In this document: positions 7,222-14,016 of the stretch, piece by piece
Layout: every line of letters starts with the position of its first letter
Numbering within the stretch: position 1 is the stretch's first letter
From: FEN-1219 sp036274615
GTDB taxonomy: Bacteria > Pseudomonadota > Gammaproteobacteria > Steroidobacterales > Rariloculaceae
Direction: 5' to 3'
DNA: 14,016 nucleotides
Assembly (NCBI GenBank): GCA_036274615.1
Contig: DASUFK010000392.1
Location: 1 to 14,016, forward strand
Made by a program: the position numbers and the translations under genes
The notes under the pieces: model-generated
Database searches by the model: none
The model's input: only the letters and a program-made list of their open reading frames with translations
What the model was told of the DNA's origin: nothing

Positions 7222-8205
7222 ATGAACCTCGTTACCGGCGCGAACGGCTTCCTGGGCGCGGCCGTGGTGCGCGCGTTGCGCGCCGAGGGGCGCGGGGTGC
7301 GGGCGCTCGTGCGCCGCGGCAGCAACCGGAGCAATCTCGCGTCGCTCGACGCCGAAATCGCGGAGGGGGATCTCACGGATCCCGCGTCGCTCGAGGCCGC
7401 GGCCCGGGGCTGCGAGGCGGTGTTCCATGTCGCCGCCGATTACCGCCTCTGGGTCGCGGACCCGGCGCCGATGTACCGCGCCAACGTGCAAGGCTCCGTG
7501 AACGTGGTCGAGGCCGCCGCGGCGGAGCGCGTGGCGCGCGTGGTGTACACCTCGAGCGTGGCCGTGCTCGGCATCAACGCCGACCGCACGCCGGCCGACG
7601 AGCTCACTCCCGTGACGGTCGACGACATGATCGGCCACTACAAGCGCTCGAAATTCTTGGCCGAGCAGGCGGTGCGCAAGCGCGCGGCCGAGCTCGGCCT
7701 CGACGTCGTCACCGTGAACCCGTCCACCCCGATCGGCCCCGGCGACATCAAGCCGACGCCGACCGGCCGGGTGATACTCGACGCGGCTGCAGGCCGCATG
7801 CCGGCCTACGTCGACACGGGGTTGAACGTGGTGCACGTGGACGACGTTGCCCGCGGCCACCTGCTGGCGTTAAGGTCCGGCCGGCGCGGCGAGCGCTACG
7901 TGTTGGGCGGCGAAGACTTGAGCCTTGCGCGGATCTTGCAGCTCGTGGGCGAGCACGTGGGCAGGCCCGCGAGCAAGGTGAAGCTGCCGCACTGGCTCGT
8001 CTACCCGATCGCGCTCGGCGCGGAGGCGGCGGCGCGGGTGACTCGGCGCGAGCCGCGCGTGACGCTCGACGGCCTGCGGATGTCGAGGAAGCACATGTAT
8101 TTTTCGAGCGCGAAGGCGCAGAGGGAGCTCGGCTACGGATGGCGCGAGCCGCAGCTCGCCATCGGCGAAGCGATCGATTGGTTCAAGGGCCATGGCTATT
8201 TTTGA
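7222..8205 (+). CDS. hpnA: Hopanoid-associated sugar epimerase HpnA (extended SDR)
   Basis: A 327-residue extended short-chain dehydrogenase/reductase, the typical HpnA length. The nucleotide-binding motif TGANGFLG is at 5-12, an acidic pair motif (GDLTDP) near 49-54, YTSS at 109-112 with the catalytic Ser, and the catalytic YKRSK at 140-144 (Tyr140, Lys144). HpnA is conserved in hopanoid clusters and is thought to act on the sugar-derived side chain, but its exact reaction is unsettled to my knowledge. The ATG at 7222 is chosen because the Rossmann motif normally begins within a few residues of the start; the frame continues back into hpnN (to 7165) without family similarity. It starts 14 bp after hpnN, with no clear Shine-Dalgarno. 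Its end overlaps mvaD by 14 bp. A general NAD-dependent epimerase/dehydratase or dihydroflavonol-reductase-like label would also match the domain. Confidence 0.9.
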   Translation: MNLVTGANGFLGAAVVRALRAEGRGVRALVRRGSNRSNLASLDAEIAEGDLTDPASLEAAARGCEAVFHVAADYRLWVADPAPMYRANVQGSVNVVEAAAAERVARVVYTSSVAVLGINADRTPADELTPVTVDDMIGHYKRSKFLAEQAVRKRAAELGLDVVTVNPSTPIGPGDIKPTPTGRVILDAAAGRMPAYVDTGLNVVHVDDVARGHLLALRSGRRGERYVLGGEDLSLARILQLVGEHVGRPASKVKLPHWLVYPIALGAEAAARVTRREPRVTLDGLRMSRKHMYFSSAKAQRELGYGWREPQLAIGEAIDWFKGHGYF

Positions 8206-9202
8206 GACGACAGGTCAGTCTGAAGCGGCGGCGCGAGCCAAGGCGCGGGCGCGCGCAAACTTCGCGTTGGTGAAGTACTGGGGCAAGGCGGACACGCGAC
8301 TGAACGTGCCGGCCGTGGGCTCGATCTCGATCACGCTCGACTCGCTCTGGTCCGATACCTCGATCGAGCTCGATCCCAGCCTCGCCGCCGACGACTTCGT
8401 GCTCGACGGCGCCCGTCGCCCCGAGCAGAGCGCCAAGGTCTCTGCATGCCTCGACTTGCTGCGCGAGCGCGCCGGTGTCGCCACGCGCGCGCGGGTGGTG
8501 AGCTCCAACAACTTTCCCACGGGCGCGGGGCTCGCATCGTCGGCGTCGGGATTCGCGGCGCTCGTGACGGCGGCGTCGTCCGCGCTGCGCCTCGATCTCT
8601 CGCCGCGCGAGCTCAGCATCTTCGCGCGTTTCGGCTCGGGTTCCGCGGCACGGTCGGTGTTCGGCGGGTTCGTGGAGATGCACGCGGGCCGTGCGGCAGA
8701 CGGCGGCGACAGCTACGCCGAGCCGCTGCTCGACGGCGCGGCTTGGCCGCTCGAGGTGGTGATCGCGGTCACCGCCAAGGGCGAGAAGGAGGTCGGCTCG
8801 CGCAGCGGAATGACTCGCTCGGCGGAGCTCTCTCCTTACTATTCCGCCTGGGTCGCCACCCAGCCGCCCGATCTCGACGCGGCCCGCACCGCGATCGCCT
8901 CGCGCGACTTCGCGGCGCTCGCCGAGGTCGCGGAGCACAACTGCCTCAAGATGCACGCGGCCGCCCTGGCCGCGAGGCCGGGGCTCGTCTACTGGAACGG
9001 CGCCACGGTCGAGTGCCTGCACGCCGTGCGCCGCCTTCGCGCCGAAGGGGCCGAAGTGTTCTTCACGATCGACGCCGGGCCCCAGGTCAAGGCCATCTGC
9101 ACCGCCGCCTCGCGCCCGCGCGTGGCCGCTGCCCTGCGCGGGGTGCCGGGTGTCGTCGAGGTCGTCGCCAGCAGGCTCGGCCCCGGCGCGGAGCTTGTCT
9201 GA
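8192..9202 (+). CDS. mvaD: Diphosphomevalonate decarboxylase
   Basis: A GHMP-superfamily enzyme that converts mevalonate-5-diphosphate to isopentenyl diphosphate, CO2 and phosphate at the cost of ATP. The 336-residue length is normal. Signatures: NFALVKYWGK at 23-32; the Gly/Ser-rich phosphate loop FPTGAGLASSASGFAAL at 108-124; FARFGSGSAARSVFGGFV at 144-161; and FTIDAGPQVK at 291-300 with the catalytic Asp294. These are diagnostic of the decarboxylase against mevalonate kinases. The ATG at 8192 lies inside the last codons of hpnA (14-bp overlap, another frame). AAGGG at 8185-8189 sits very close to the ATG, so coupling to hpnA translation is likely. The next gene begins one base after its stop. 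This is the first of four consecutive isoprenoid genes inserted between hpnA and hpnH. Confidence 0.96.
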   Translation: MAIFETTGQSEAAARAKARARANFALVKYWGKADTRLNVPAVGSISITLDSLWSDTSIELDPSLAADDFVLDGARRPEQSAKVSACLDLLRERAGVATRARVVSSNNFPTGAGLASSASGFAALVTAASSALRLDLSPRELSIFARFGSGSAARSVFGGFVEMHAGRAADGGDSYAEPLLDGAAWPLEVVIAVTAKGEKEVGSRSGMTRSAELSPYYSAWVATQPPDLDAARTAIASRDFAALAEVAEHNCLKMHAAALAARPGLVYWNGATVECLHAVRRLRAEGAEVFFTIDAGPQVKAICTAASRPRVAAALRGVPGVVEVVASRLGPGAELV

Positions 9203-9206
9203 GGTG
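9190..9206 (+). promoter_or_regulatory. Ribosome site and GTG that set the phosphomevalonate kinase start
   Basis: GGAG at 9190-9193 is 10 bases before the GTG at 9204-9206, which itself begins one base after the mvaD stop (9200-9202). This favours GTG 9204 over the in-frame ATG at 9150, which would need a 53-bp overlap with mvaD, and over a TTG at 9195. Confidence 0.6.
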
Positions 9207-10235
9207 TCCGGCGGGGGGGCCATCGTCGCGCGCGCTCCCGGCAAGCTGGTGGCCTTAGGCGAGTACGCGGTGCTCGACGGCGCGCCGGCGTTGGTCCTGT
9301 CCGTCGACCGTTACGCAACGGCCACCATCGAGGCTCACGAAGGGCCCGGCTTCCGCCTGACCACGCGGATGCCGGACCCCGAGGACATCCGCTTCGATCG
9401 GGGTGGGTCGAGCGGCGTGCCGCTCGTCGATCTCGTGACCGGCAGCTCGCCCGATCTCGCGGCGGTGCCTGCCTGGCGCGGGTGTCTCGACTCGGCGCCG
9501 TTCTTCGCCGGCGGCTCGAAGCTCGGGCTCGGCTCGAGCGCCGCCGCGCTGTGCGCGTGGGCGGGTGCGTTCCGGCGCTATGCCGGGGCGGCGCCGGCCA
9601 CCGCCGCGGAGCTCATCGAGCTGCACCGCGCATTCCAAGGGGGACGTGGCAGCGGTCTGGACGTGGCCGCAAGCCTATTCGGGGGGGCGATCGAATACCG
9701 GCTGCAACGTTCCGGCGAGCCCCAAATTGGTTCAGTCCGGCTGCCGAACAGTGTAGGATTCGCGGGTATTTTTGCCGGCCGGTCGGCTTCGACGCCGGTG
9801 CTCGTCGCGCACTATCGGGAGTGGGGGCGGCAGCACCCGGGCCCAGCCGCCGCGATGCTCGCGGGCCTTAGGCGGATTGCGGAGGCGGGTTGCGCGGCGG
9901 CCCGTGGGAATAATGGAGTGGCGTTGGTCGAAGCAATCTCGGAATACGGCCGCGCTTTACAGAATCTAGGGTCAGCGATTGGCGCCGAGATCGTCACGGC
10001 CGAGCATCTCCGGATCGGCGAGCATGCGCGGCGCCACGGTGTGGCCTACAAGGTGAGCGGAGCCGGCGGGGGGGACCTCGGCCTCGCCTGCGCGCTCGAT
10101 CTCGAGGCGCTGGCGGCGTTCGGCCGAACGATCGGGGCGGAAGGCTTTCGGGTCATCGAAGTTCGCCCGGCCGAGCACGGCTTGTCTGTCTATTCGGGGG
10201 TCGACGCGGGGGTCGGCCTGGGGGAGCAGTCCTAA
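9204..10235 (+). CDS. mvaK2: Phosphomevalonate kinase (GHMP family)
   Basis: Predicted to phosphorylate mevalonate-5-phosphate to the diphosphate that MvaD uses. From the GTG start it has 343 residues. GHMP motif 1 region APGKLVALGEYAVLDGAPALV begins at about residue 11; motif 2 KLGLGSSAA is at 106-114; RGSGLDVA at 148-155 carries the likely catalytic Asp; motif 3 KVSGAGGGDLGLA is at 283-295. The KLGLGSSAA form and the GEYAVL motif match ERG8-like phosphomevalonate kinases rather than mevalonate kinase, and a separate mevalonate kinase domain is encoded next, which supports the split of roles. The TAA at 10233-10235 directly abuts the GTG of the next gene. The stretch around 9700-9980 looks less GC-rich than its surroundings, without any break in the frame. 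Confidence 0.9.
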   Translation: MSGGGAIVARAPGKLVALGEYAVLDGAPALVLSVDRYATATIEAHEGPGFRLTTRMPDPEDIRFDRGGSSGVPLVDLVTGSSPDLAAVPAWRGCLDSAPFFAGGSKLGLGSSAAALCAWAGAFRRYAGAAPATAAELIELHRAFQGGRGSGLDVAASLFGGAIEYRLQRSGEPQIGSVRLPNSVGFAGIFAGRSASTPVLVAHYREWGRQHPGPAAAMLAGLRRIAEAGCAAARGNNGVALVEAISEYGRALQNLGSAIGAEIVTAEHLRIGEHARRHGVAYKVSGAGGGDLGLACALDLEALAAFGRTIGAEGFRVIEVRPAEHGLSVYSGVDAGVGLGEQS

Positions 10236-12518
10236 GTGAGTCCGGATCGTCTGCGAATTCCAGATTTCTACAAGCTCAGCGTCGAAGAACGCCATCGCAT
10301 CGTCTACGAGCGCGGCCTGCTCAACACCACCGATTTCCGCGCCCTCGCCACCGGTCAGCACACGCTCGATCTCGACGCCGCCGACAAGATGATCGAGAAC
10401 GTCGTCGGCGTGATGGGCCTGCCGCTCGGGCTCGGCATGAACCTGCTCGTCAACGACAAGCAATACGTCGTGCCGATGGTCGTGGAGGAGCCTTCGGTGG
10501 TCGCCGCGCTCGGCAGCGCCTCCAAGCTGATCCGCTCGTGCGGCGGTTTCCGCGCCGAGGCCACGGACCCGATCCTGATCGGCCAGATCCAGGTCGTGAA
10601 CGTGCCGGACATGGAGCGCGCGAAGCACGCGCTGCGCGAACGGCGCCACGAGATCATCAACCTCGCCAACAGCTTCCATCCGAACATGGTGGCCCGCGGC
10701 GGCGGCGCCCGCGAGATCGAGCTGTTCGTCCATCCGCTGCCGTCGAGCGGCAAGCCGATGCTCGTCGTGCACTTGCTCGTCGACACGCGCGACGCGATGG
10801 GAGCGAATCTCGTCAACGGCATGTGCGAGGGGGTTGCGCCGCTCGTCGAGTCGATCACGGGCGGCGAGGTGTTCCTGCGAATTCTCTCGAACCTCACCGA
10901 CCGCTCGCTCGTGCGTGCCCATTGCACGATTCCCGTCGAGCGCCTGGTAGGCCGCGGCTACACGGGCACGCAGGCGCGCGACGGCATCATCGTGGCGGCC
11001 GATTTCGCGGCCGTGGACCCGTACCGCGCGGCCACGCACAACAAGGGCATCATGAACGGCATCGACCCGCTCGCGATCGCGACGGGCAACGACTGGCGCG
11101 CGATCGAGGCCGGCGCGCATGCGTACGCGGCTCGCGGCGGGCGCTATTCGTCGCTCACCAAGTGGTGGGCGGACGACGCGGGCAATCTCTGCGGCAGCAT
11201 CGAGGTGCCGATCAAGGTGGGCATCGTGGGCGCGCCGCTCGAGTCGAATCCCACGGTTGCGCTCAATCTGCGGCTGCTGGGCGTCGAGTCGGCCACCGAG
11301 CTCGCGCAGGTGATGGGCGCCGTCGGGCTCGCGCAGAATTTCGCGGCGATCCGCGCGCTCGCAACCGAGGGCATTCAGAAGGGCCATATGACGCTGCACG
11401 CGCGCAGCGTGGCCACGGCGGCCGGAGCGCCGAAGGAGGTCTTCGACGAGGTGCTCGACCGTCTGATCCAGAGCGGCGTGATCAAGGTGTGGAAGGCGCA
11501 GGAGCTCATCACCGAGATCACGCAGGAGCGTGCTCGCGACCAGGCCGGCAGCCGTGCCCGGCGCAGCAAGGAATCGGCGATGGGCGTGGGCTACGGCAAG
11601 GTGATCCTGCTCGGCGAGCACGCGGTCGTCTACGGCCGGCACGCGATCGCCGCACCGATTCCGCTCGCGATCAAGGCGCTCGTCGAGGACTGCGACGAGG
11701 GCATCCACCTGCTGATACCGCGGTGGGGCGTGGAGTATCGGCTCGCGAGCAACCCGAACGACCGGCGCTCCTTCGAGCGCCCGGCCGGCGTGATGCTCGA
11801 CCAGCTCGGCTTGTCCGGCCGAGCGATGCGCATCGAAGTGTTCCCCGAAGTGCCGCGCAGCATGGGGCTCGGCGGCTCGGCGGCGATGGCGGTGGCGATC
11901 GTCCGGGCCCTCGACAAGCATTTCAAGCTCGGACTGAGCGACGCCCAGGTCAACGCGCTCGCGTTCGAGTCGGAGAAGGTGGCGCACGGCAGTCCGAGCG
12001 GCCTCGACAACACGCTCGCGTGTTATGGCAAAGCGCTCGTATTCCGGCCGGGCGACCCGCCGCTCGTGGAGCCGCTCAATATCCGCGAGCCGATCCCGGC
12101 CGTGATCGGCATGACGGGGTACGAGGGCCTCACGGCCAAGACGGTGGGCCGCGTCCGCGACGCGTGGCAGCAAGAAAAGAAGCTGTACGAGCGAATCTTT
12201 GACCAGATCGACGCTCTTACATTACGTGGTATCCAAGCGATCCAAGACAACGACTTGCCAACCTTGGGCGAGCTCATGAATATTTGTCAGGGCATGCTGA
12301 ACGCTCTGCAAGTTTCGACCCCCGAGCTCGAGAAGCTCTGCGACATCGCGCGCGAGAACGGCGCGCTCGGCGCGAAGCTCACCGGCGGCGGCGGGGGTGG
12401 GTCGATCGTCGCCATTTGCGATGGCAGCGACGGCACGGACGCCGTGGCGGCCGCGATTCGCGCCGCCGGCTTCCAGGCGATGCCCGTGCAGCTCGGAGCA
12501 GAGCTCAATGGCGCGTGA
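10236..12518 (+). CDS. mvaA-mvaK1: Fused HMG-CoA reductase (class II) / mevalonate kinase
   Basis: One 760-codon frame carries two complete enzymes. Residues 1 to about 440 are a class II HMG-CoA reductase: EEPSVVAA (84-91, catalytic Glu), DAMGAN (186-191), HNKGIMNGIDPLAIATGND (268-286; catalytic Lys270, Asp286) and GHMTLHA (383-389; His384). The Lys, Asp and His are each three residues later than in the Pseudomonas mevalonii enzyme as I recall its numbering. Residues 449-760 are a GHMP mevalonate kinase: GKVILLGEHAVVYG (454-467), GLGGSAAM (544-551), GSPSGLD (585-591, catalytic Asp591) and KLTGGGGGGSIVAI (714-727). It would make mevalonate from HMG-CoA and phosphorylate it. The GTG start at 10236 abuts the previous TAA, with GGGGGAG at 10220-10226. 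The join is a basic tail (residues 429-448) with no stop codon and an internal ribosome site. Motif 2 of the kinase has Gly where Ser is usual (GGSAA). Confidence 0.94.
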   Translation: MSPDRLRIPDFYKLSVEERHRIVYERGLLNTTDFRALATGQHTLDLDAADKMIENVVGVMGLPLGLGMNLLVNDKQYVVPMVVEEPSVVAALGSASKLIRSCGGFRAEATDPILIGQIQVVNVPDMERAKHALRERRHEIINLANSFHPNMVARGGGAREIELFVHPLPSSGKPMLVVHLLVDTRDAMGANLVNGMCEGVAPLVESITGGEVFLRILSNLTDRSLVRAHCTIPVERLVGRGYTGTQARDGIIVAADFAAVDPYRAATHNKGIMNGIDPLAIATGNDWRAIEAGAHAYAARGGRYSSLTKWWADDAGNLCGSIEVPIKVGIVGAPLESNPTVALNLRLLGVESATELAQVMGAVGLAQNFAAIRALATEGIQKGHMTLHARSVATAAGAPKEVFDEVLDRLIQSGVIKVWKAQELITEITQERARDQAGSRARRSKESAMGVGYGKVILLGEHAVVYGRHAIAAPIPLAIKALVEDCDEGIHLLIPRWGVEYRLASNPNDRRSFERPAGVMLDQLGLSGRAMRIEVFPEVPRSMGLGGSAAMAVAIVRALDKHFKLGLSDAQVNALAFESEKVAHGSPSGLDNTLACYGKALVFRPGDPPLVEPLNIREPIPAVIGMTGYEGLTAKTVGRVRDAWQQEKKLYERIFDQIDALTLRGIQAIQDNDLPTLGELMNICQGMLNALQVSTPELEKLCDIARENGALGAKLTGGGGGGSIVAICDGSDGTDAVAAAIRAAGFQAMPVQLGAELNGA
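11568..11582 (+). promoter_or_regulatory. Internal ribosome site and ATG at the reductase/kinase join
   Basis: AAGGA at 11568-11572 stands 7 bases before an in-frame ATG at 11580-11582 (codon 449 of the fusion), exactly where the kinase domain begins. Initiation here would give a free mevalonate kinase of 312 residues, a normal size for the enzyme. Use of this site is an inference from spacing and position. Confidence 0.5.
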
Positions 12519-13083
12519 GGACATCGTCTCGAACACGAGCGAGGAGCTGATCCTCGTCGACGAGCACGACCGCGAGCTCGGCTTTCGCTCGAAGGGCGAT
12601 TGCCACTCGGGGCACGGCTCGCTGCACCGCGCGTTCTCGATCTTCGTGTTCAACGGCGACAACGAGCTGCTGCTCCAGAAGAGGAGCCCGTCGAAGCTGC
12701 TGTGGCCGAACTACTGGTCGAACACCTGCTGCTCGCACCCGCGCCGCGGCGAGACGATGGACCACGCGGTGTCTCGAAGACTGTTGCAAGAGCTCGGCTT
12801 CGACTGCCCGCTCGAGTTTCTCTACAAGTTCAAGTACCACGCCCAATACGGTGCGGTGGGCGCCGAGCACGAATATTGCTGGGTCTACTACGGGCGGTAC
12901 GATGGCCCGGTGGACGTCAACGTGAACGAGATCGCCGACTGGCGCTTCATCGGCGTCACCGAGCTCGAAGCCGAGCTCGCGCGGGCGCCGGAGACGTTCA
13001 CGCCCTGGTTCAAGATGGAATGGGTGCACATCAAGGCGAACTACCTCGACGGTATGCTCGCGAGCACCGGCACGGACGGATAA
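12508..13083 (+). CDS. idi: Isopentenyl-diphosphate delta-isomerase, type I
   Basis: Interconverts IPP and DMAPP. IPP from the mevalonate pathway must be isomerised before chain elongation, so the gene is expected here. The 191-residue Nudix-like protein keeps the type I catalytic set: His33 and His40 (in LHRAFS, 39-44), NTCCSHP (72-78) with Cys75 and His77, Glu95 in QELG, AEHEYCW (119-125) with Glu120 and Glu122, and FTPWF (164-168) with Trp167. These match the metal-ligand and proton-transfer residues of the E. coli enzyme. The ATG at 12508 overlaps the end of the fusion gene by 11 bp in another frame; GGAG at 12495-12498 lies 9 bases before it. It is not the FMN-dependent type II isomerase. 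It is followed by a 41-bp gap, the longest within the run. Confidence 0.95.
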   Translation: MAREDIVSNTSEELILVDEHDRELGFRSKGDCHSGHGSLHRAFSIFVFNGDNELLLQKRSPSKLLWPNYWSNTCCSHPRRGETMDHAVSRRLLQELGFDCPLEFLYKFKYHAQYGAVGAEHEYCWVYYGRYDGPVDVNVNEIADWRFIGVTELEAELARAPETFTPWFKMEWVHIKANYLDGMLASTGTDG

Positions 13084-13103
13084 GACAGACAAGCACGGAC
13101 GGA
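13070..13103. repeat. Short direct repeat across the idi stop
   Basis: The 11-mer GCACGGACGGA occurs at 13070-13080 and again at 13093-13103, 23 bases apart, with the idi stop (13081-13083) between the copies. It may be a small duplication that lengthened the idi-hpnH gap. Too short to assign a function. Confidence 0.5.
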
Positions 13104-13112
13104 CGAATCCAC

Positions 13113-13119
13113 TAAGGAG
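13113..13119 (+). promoter_or_regulatory. Strong Shine-Dalgarno for hpnH
   Basis: TAAGGAG ends 5 bases before the ATG at 13125. It is the best ribosome site in the rightward run and contrasts with the weak sites of hpnG, hpnN and hpnA. Together with the 41-bp gap it suggests hpnH is translated independently of idi. Confidence 0.75.
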
Positions 13120-13124
13120 TGCGA

Positions 13125-14016
13125 ATGATCCCGCTGGTCCAGACTTACAGAATCGCGCGCTACATCCTCGAGCAGAAGCTCAAGAGGAATAAGCGTTATC
13201 CGCTCGTGCTGATGCTCGAGCCGCTGTTTCAATGCAATCTCGCGTGCTCGGGGTGCGGCAAGATCGACTACCCCGACGACATCCTGCGCAAGCGCATGTC
13301 CGTCGAGGACGCGCTCAAGGCGGTCGACGAGTGCGGCGCGCCGGTGGTGTCGATCCCGGGCGGCGAGCCGCTGATCCACAAGGAGATGCCGCAGATCGTC
13401 GAGGGCATCATCGCGCGCAAGAAGTTCGTGTATCTCTGCACGAACGCGCTGCTGCTCGAGCAGAAGCTCGATCAGTACACGCCGTCGCCGTATCTCACGT
13501 TCTCGGTGCACCTGGACGGCAACCGCGAACGGCACGACAAGGCGGTGGATCGCGAGGGCACGTTCGACAAGGCCGTGTCGGCGATCAAGGCCGCGCGTGC
13601 GCGCGGGTTCCGCGTGACGGCGAACTGCACCCTGTACGCGGGCGAGGACCCGGAGGACGTGGCCAATTTCTTCGACTTCGCGAATTCGCTCGGCATCGAA
13701 GGCGTGATGATGTCGCCGGGCTACAGCTATCAGCACGCTCCCCGGCAGGACGTGTTCCTCGGGCGGCGCAAGTCGAAGGAGCTGTTCCGCGAGATCTTCA
13801 AGATCGGCAAGAAGCGCGGCAGCAAGTGGCACTTCAACCAGTCGAGCATGTTCATCGACTTCCTGGCCGGCAACCAGAGCTATCAGTGCACGCCGTGGGC
13901 GAACCCCACCTACAACGTGTTCGGCTGGCAGAAGCCGTGCTATCTGCTCGTGGACGAGGGGTATGCCACGAGCTTCAAGGATTTGATGGAGAACACGGAC
14001 TGGGACAAGTACGGCG
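13125..14016 (+). CDS. hpnH: Hopanoid radical SAM protein HpnH (partial, C-terminus cut by window edge)
   Basis: HpnH is known to add the 5'-deoxyadenosyl group to diploptene, giving adenosylhopane, the first step of side-chain synthesis. The visible 297 residues start MIPLVQTYRIARYIL, as HpnH proteins do. The radical SAM cluster motif CNLACSGC is at 37-44 (Cys37, Cys41, Cys44), and IPGGEPL at about 79-85 is the conserved GGE region that contacts SAM. YLCTNALLL, FSVHLDG and GVMMSPGYSY follow in the usual order. Further Cys residues near the end (QCTPW and KPCYL) are typical of the family; I do not assign them a role. About 40 residues appear to be missing at the right edge, given a usual length near 340. 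The ATG at 13125 is fixed by the strong TAAGGAG. It is the ninth gene of the run, and its product is the expected substrate of HpnG. Confidence 0.96.
   Translation, partial: MIPLVQTYRIARYILEQKLKRNKRYPLVLMLEPLFQCNLACSGCGKIDYPDDILRKRMSVEDALKAVDECGAPVVSIPGGEPLIHKEMPQIVEGIIARKKFVYLCTNALLLEQKLDQYTPSPYLTFSVHLDGNRERHDKAVDREGTFDKAVSAIKAARARGFRVTANCTLYAGEDPEDVANFFDFANSLGIEGVMMSPGYSYQHAPRQDVFLGRRKSKELFREIFKIGKKRGSKWHFNQSSMFIDFLAGNQSYQCTPWANPTYNVFGWQKPCYLLVDEGYATSFKDLMENTDWDKYG

Noticed and set aside
9972..12173. A 733-codon open frame on the minus strand opposite the reductase/kinase gene
   Set aside because: It is rich in Arg, His, Glu and Ala with no recognisable motif, as expected for the antisense of a GC-rich gene; the plus strand encodes a clear two-domain enzyme with all motifs.
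12199..12227. TTGACC (12199-12204) as the -35 of an internal promoter for idi and hpnH
   Set aside because: At 17-base spacing the -10 would be TTACGT, which matches poorly; the better TACATT is only 13 bases away.
1..14016. CRISPR arrays, tRNA or rRNA genes, riboswitches, transposase or phage genes
   Set aside because: None seen on either strand; coding is almost continuous and the gaps are too short to hold them.

Overview
This is a very GC-rich (by eye near 70% G+C), densely coded bacterial window. It holds eleven protein genes, no RNA genes, and no gene-free stretch longer than about 90 bases. The gene content points to a Gram-negative bacterium that makes hopanoids and forms its isoprenoid precursors by the mevalonate route. 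Either trait alone is ordinary. Together with the GC content and a sulfotransferase they suggest Myxococcota or another former deltaproteobacterial or Binatota-like lineage, or an unusual high-GC pseudomonadote. The sequence alone does not settle which.

Layout. The left end carries a sulfotransferase gene read leftward and cut by the window edge (1-1122), then apt (1193-1714, rightward). Apt converges on ispA (1799-2707, leftward), and the gap between them is filled by a 92-bp inverted repeat (1711-1802) that includes both stop codons. From 2754 to the right edge there is one rightward run of nine genes. Junctions run from a 14-bp overlap to a 41-bp gap: squalene synthase, hpnG, hpnN, hpnA, mvaD, phosphomevalonate kinase, a fused HMG-CoA reductase/mevalonate kinase, idi, and hpnH (cut by the right edge). 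The spacing strongly suggests one operon, probably divergent from ispA.

How the genes fit together. The fused reductase/kinase would turn HMG-CoA into mevalonate and then mevalonate-5-phosphate. Phosphomevalonate kinase and MvaD would carry this to isopentenyl diphosphate, and Idi balances it with dimethylallyl diphosphate. IspA condenses these to farnesyl diphosphate, and the squalene synthase joins two farnesyl units to squalene. After cyclisation by an enzyme not in this window, HpnH would add the adenosyl side chain to the hopanoid and HpnG would remove adenine. HpnA is a hopanoid-associated dehydratase/epimerase-type enzyme, and HpnN would move hopanoids between membranes. The window therefore covers every step from HMG-CoA to squalene plus the side-chain and transport steps. 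HMG-CoA synthase and squalene-hopene cyclase are not seen.

The most notable point is the single 760-codon frame joining a complete class II HMG-CoA reductase to a complete mevalonate kinase. A well-placed internal Shine-Dalgarno sequence and ATG sit at the join, so the kinase might also be made on its own.
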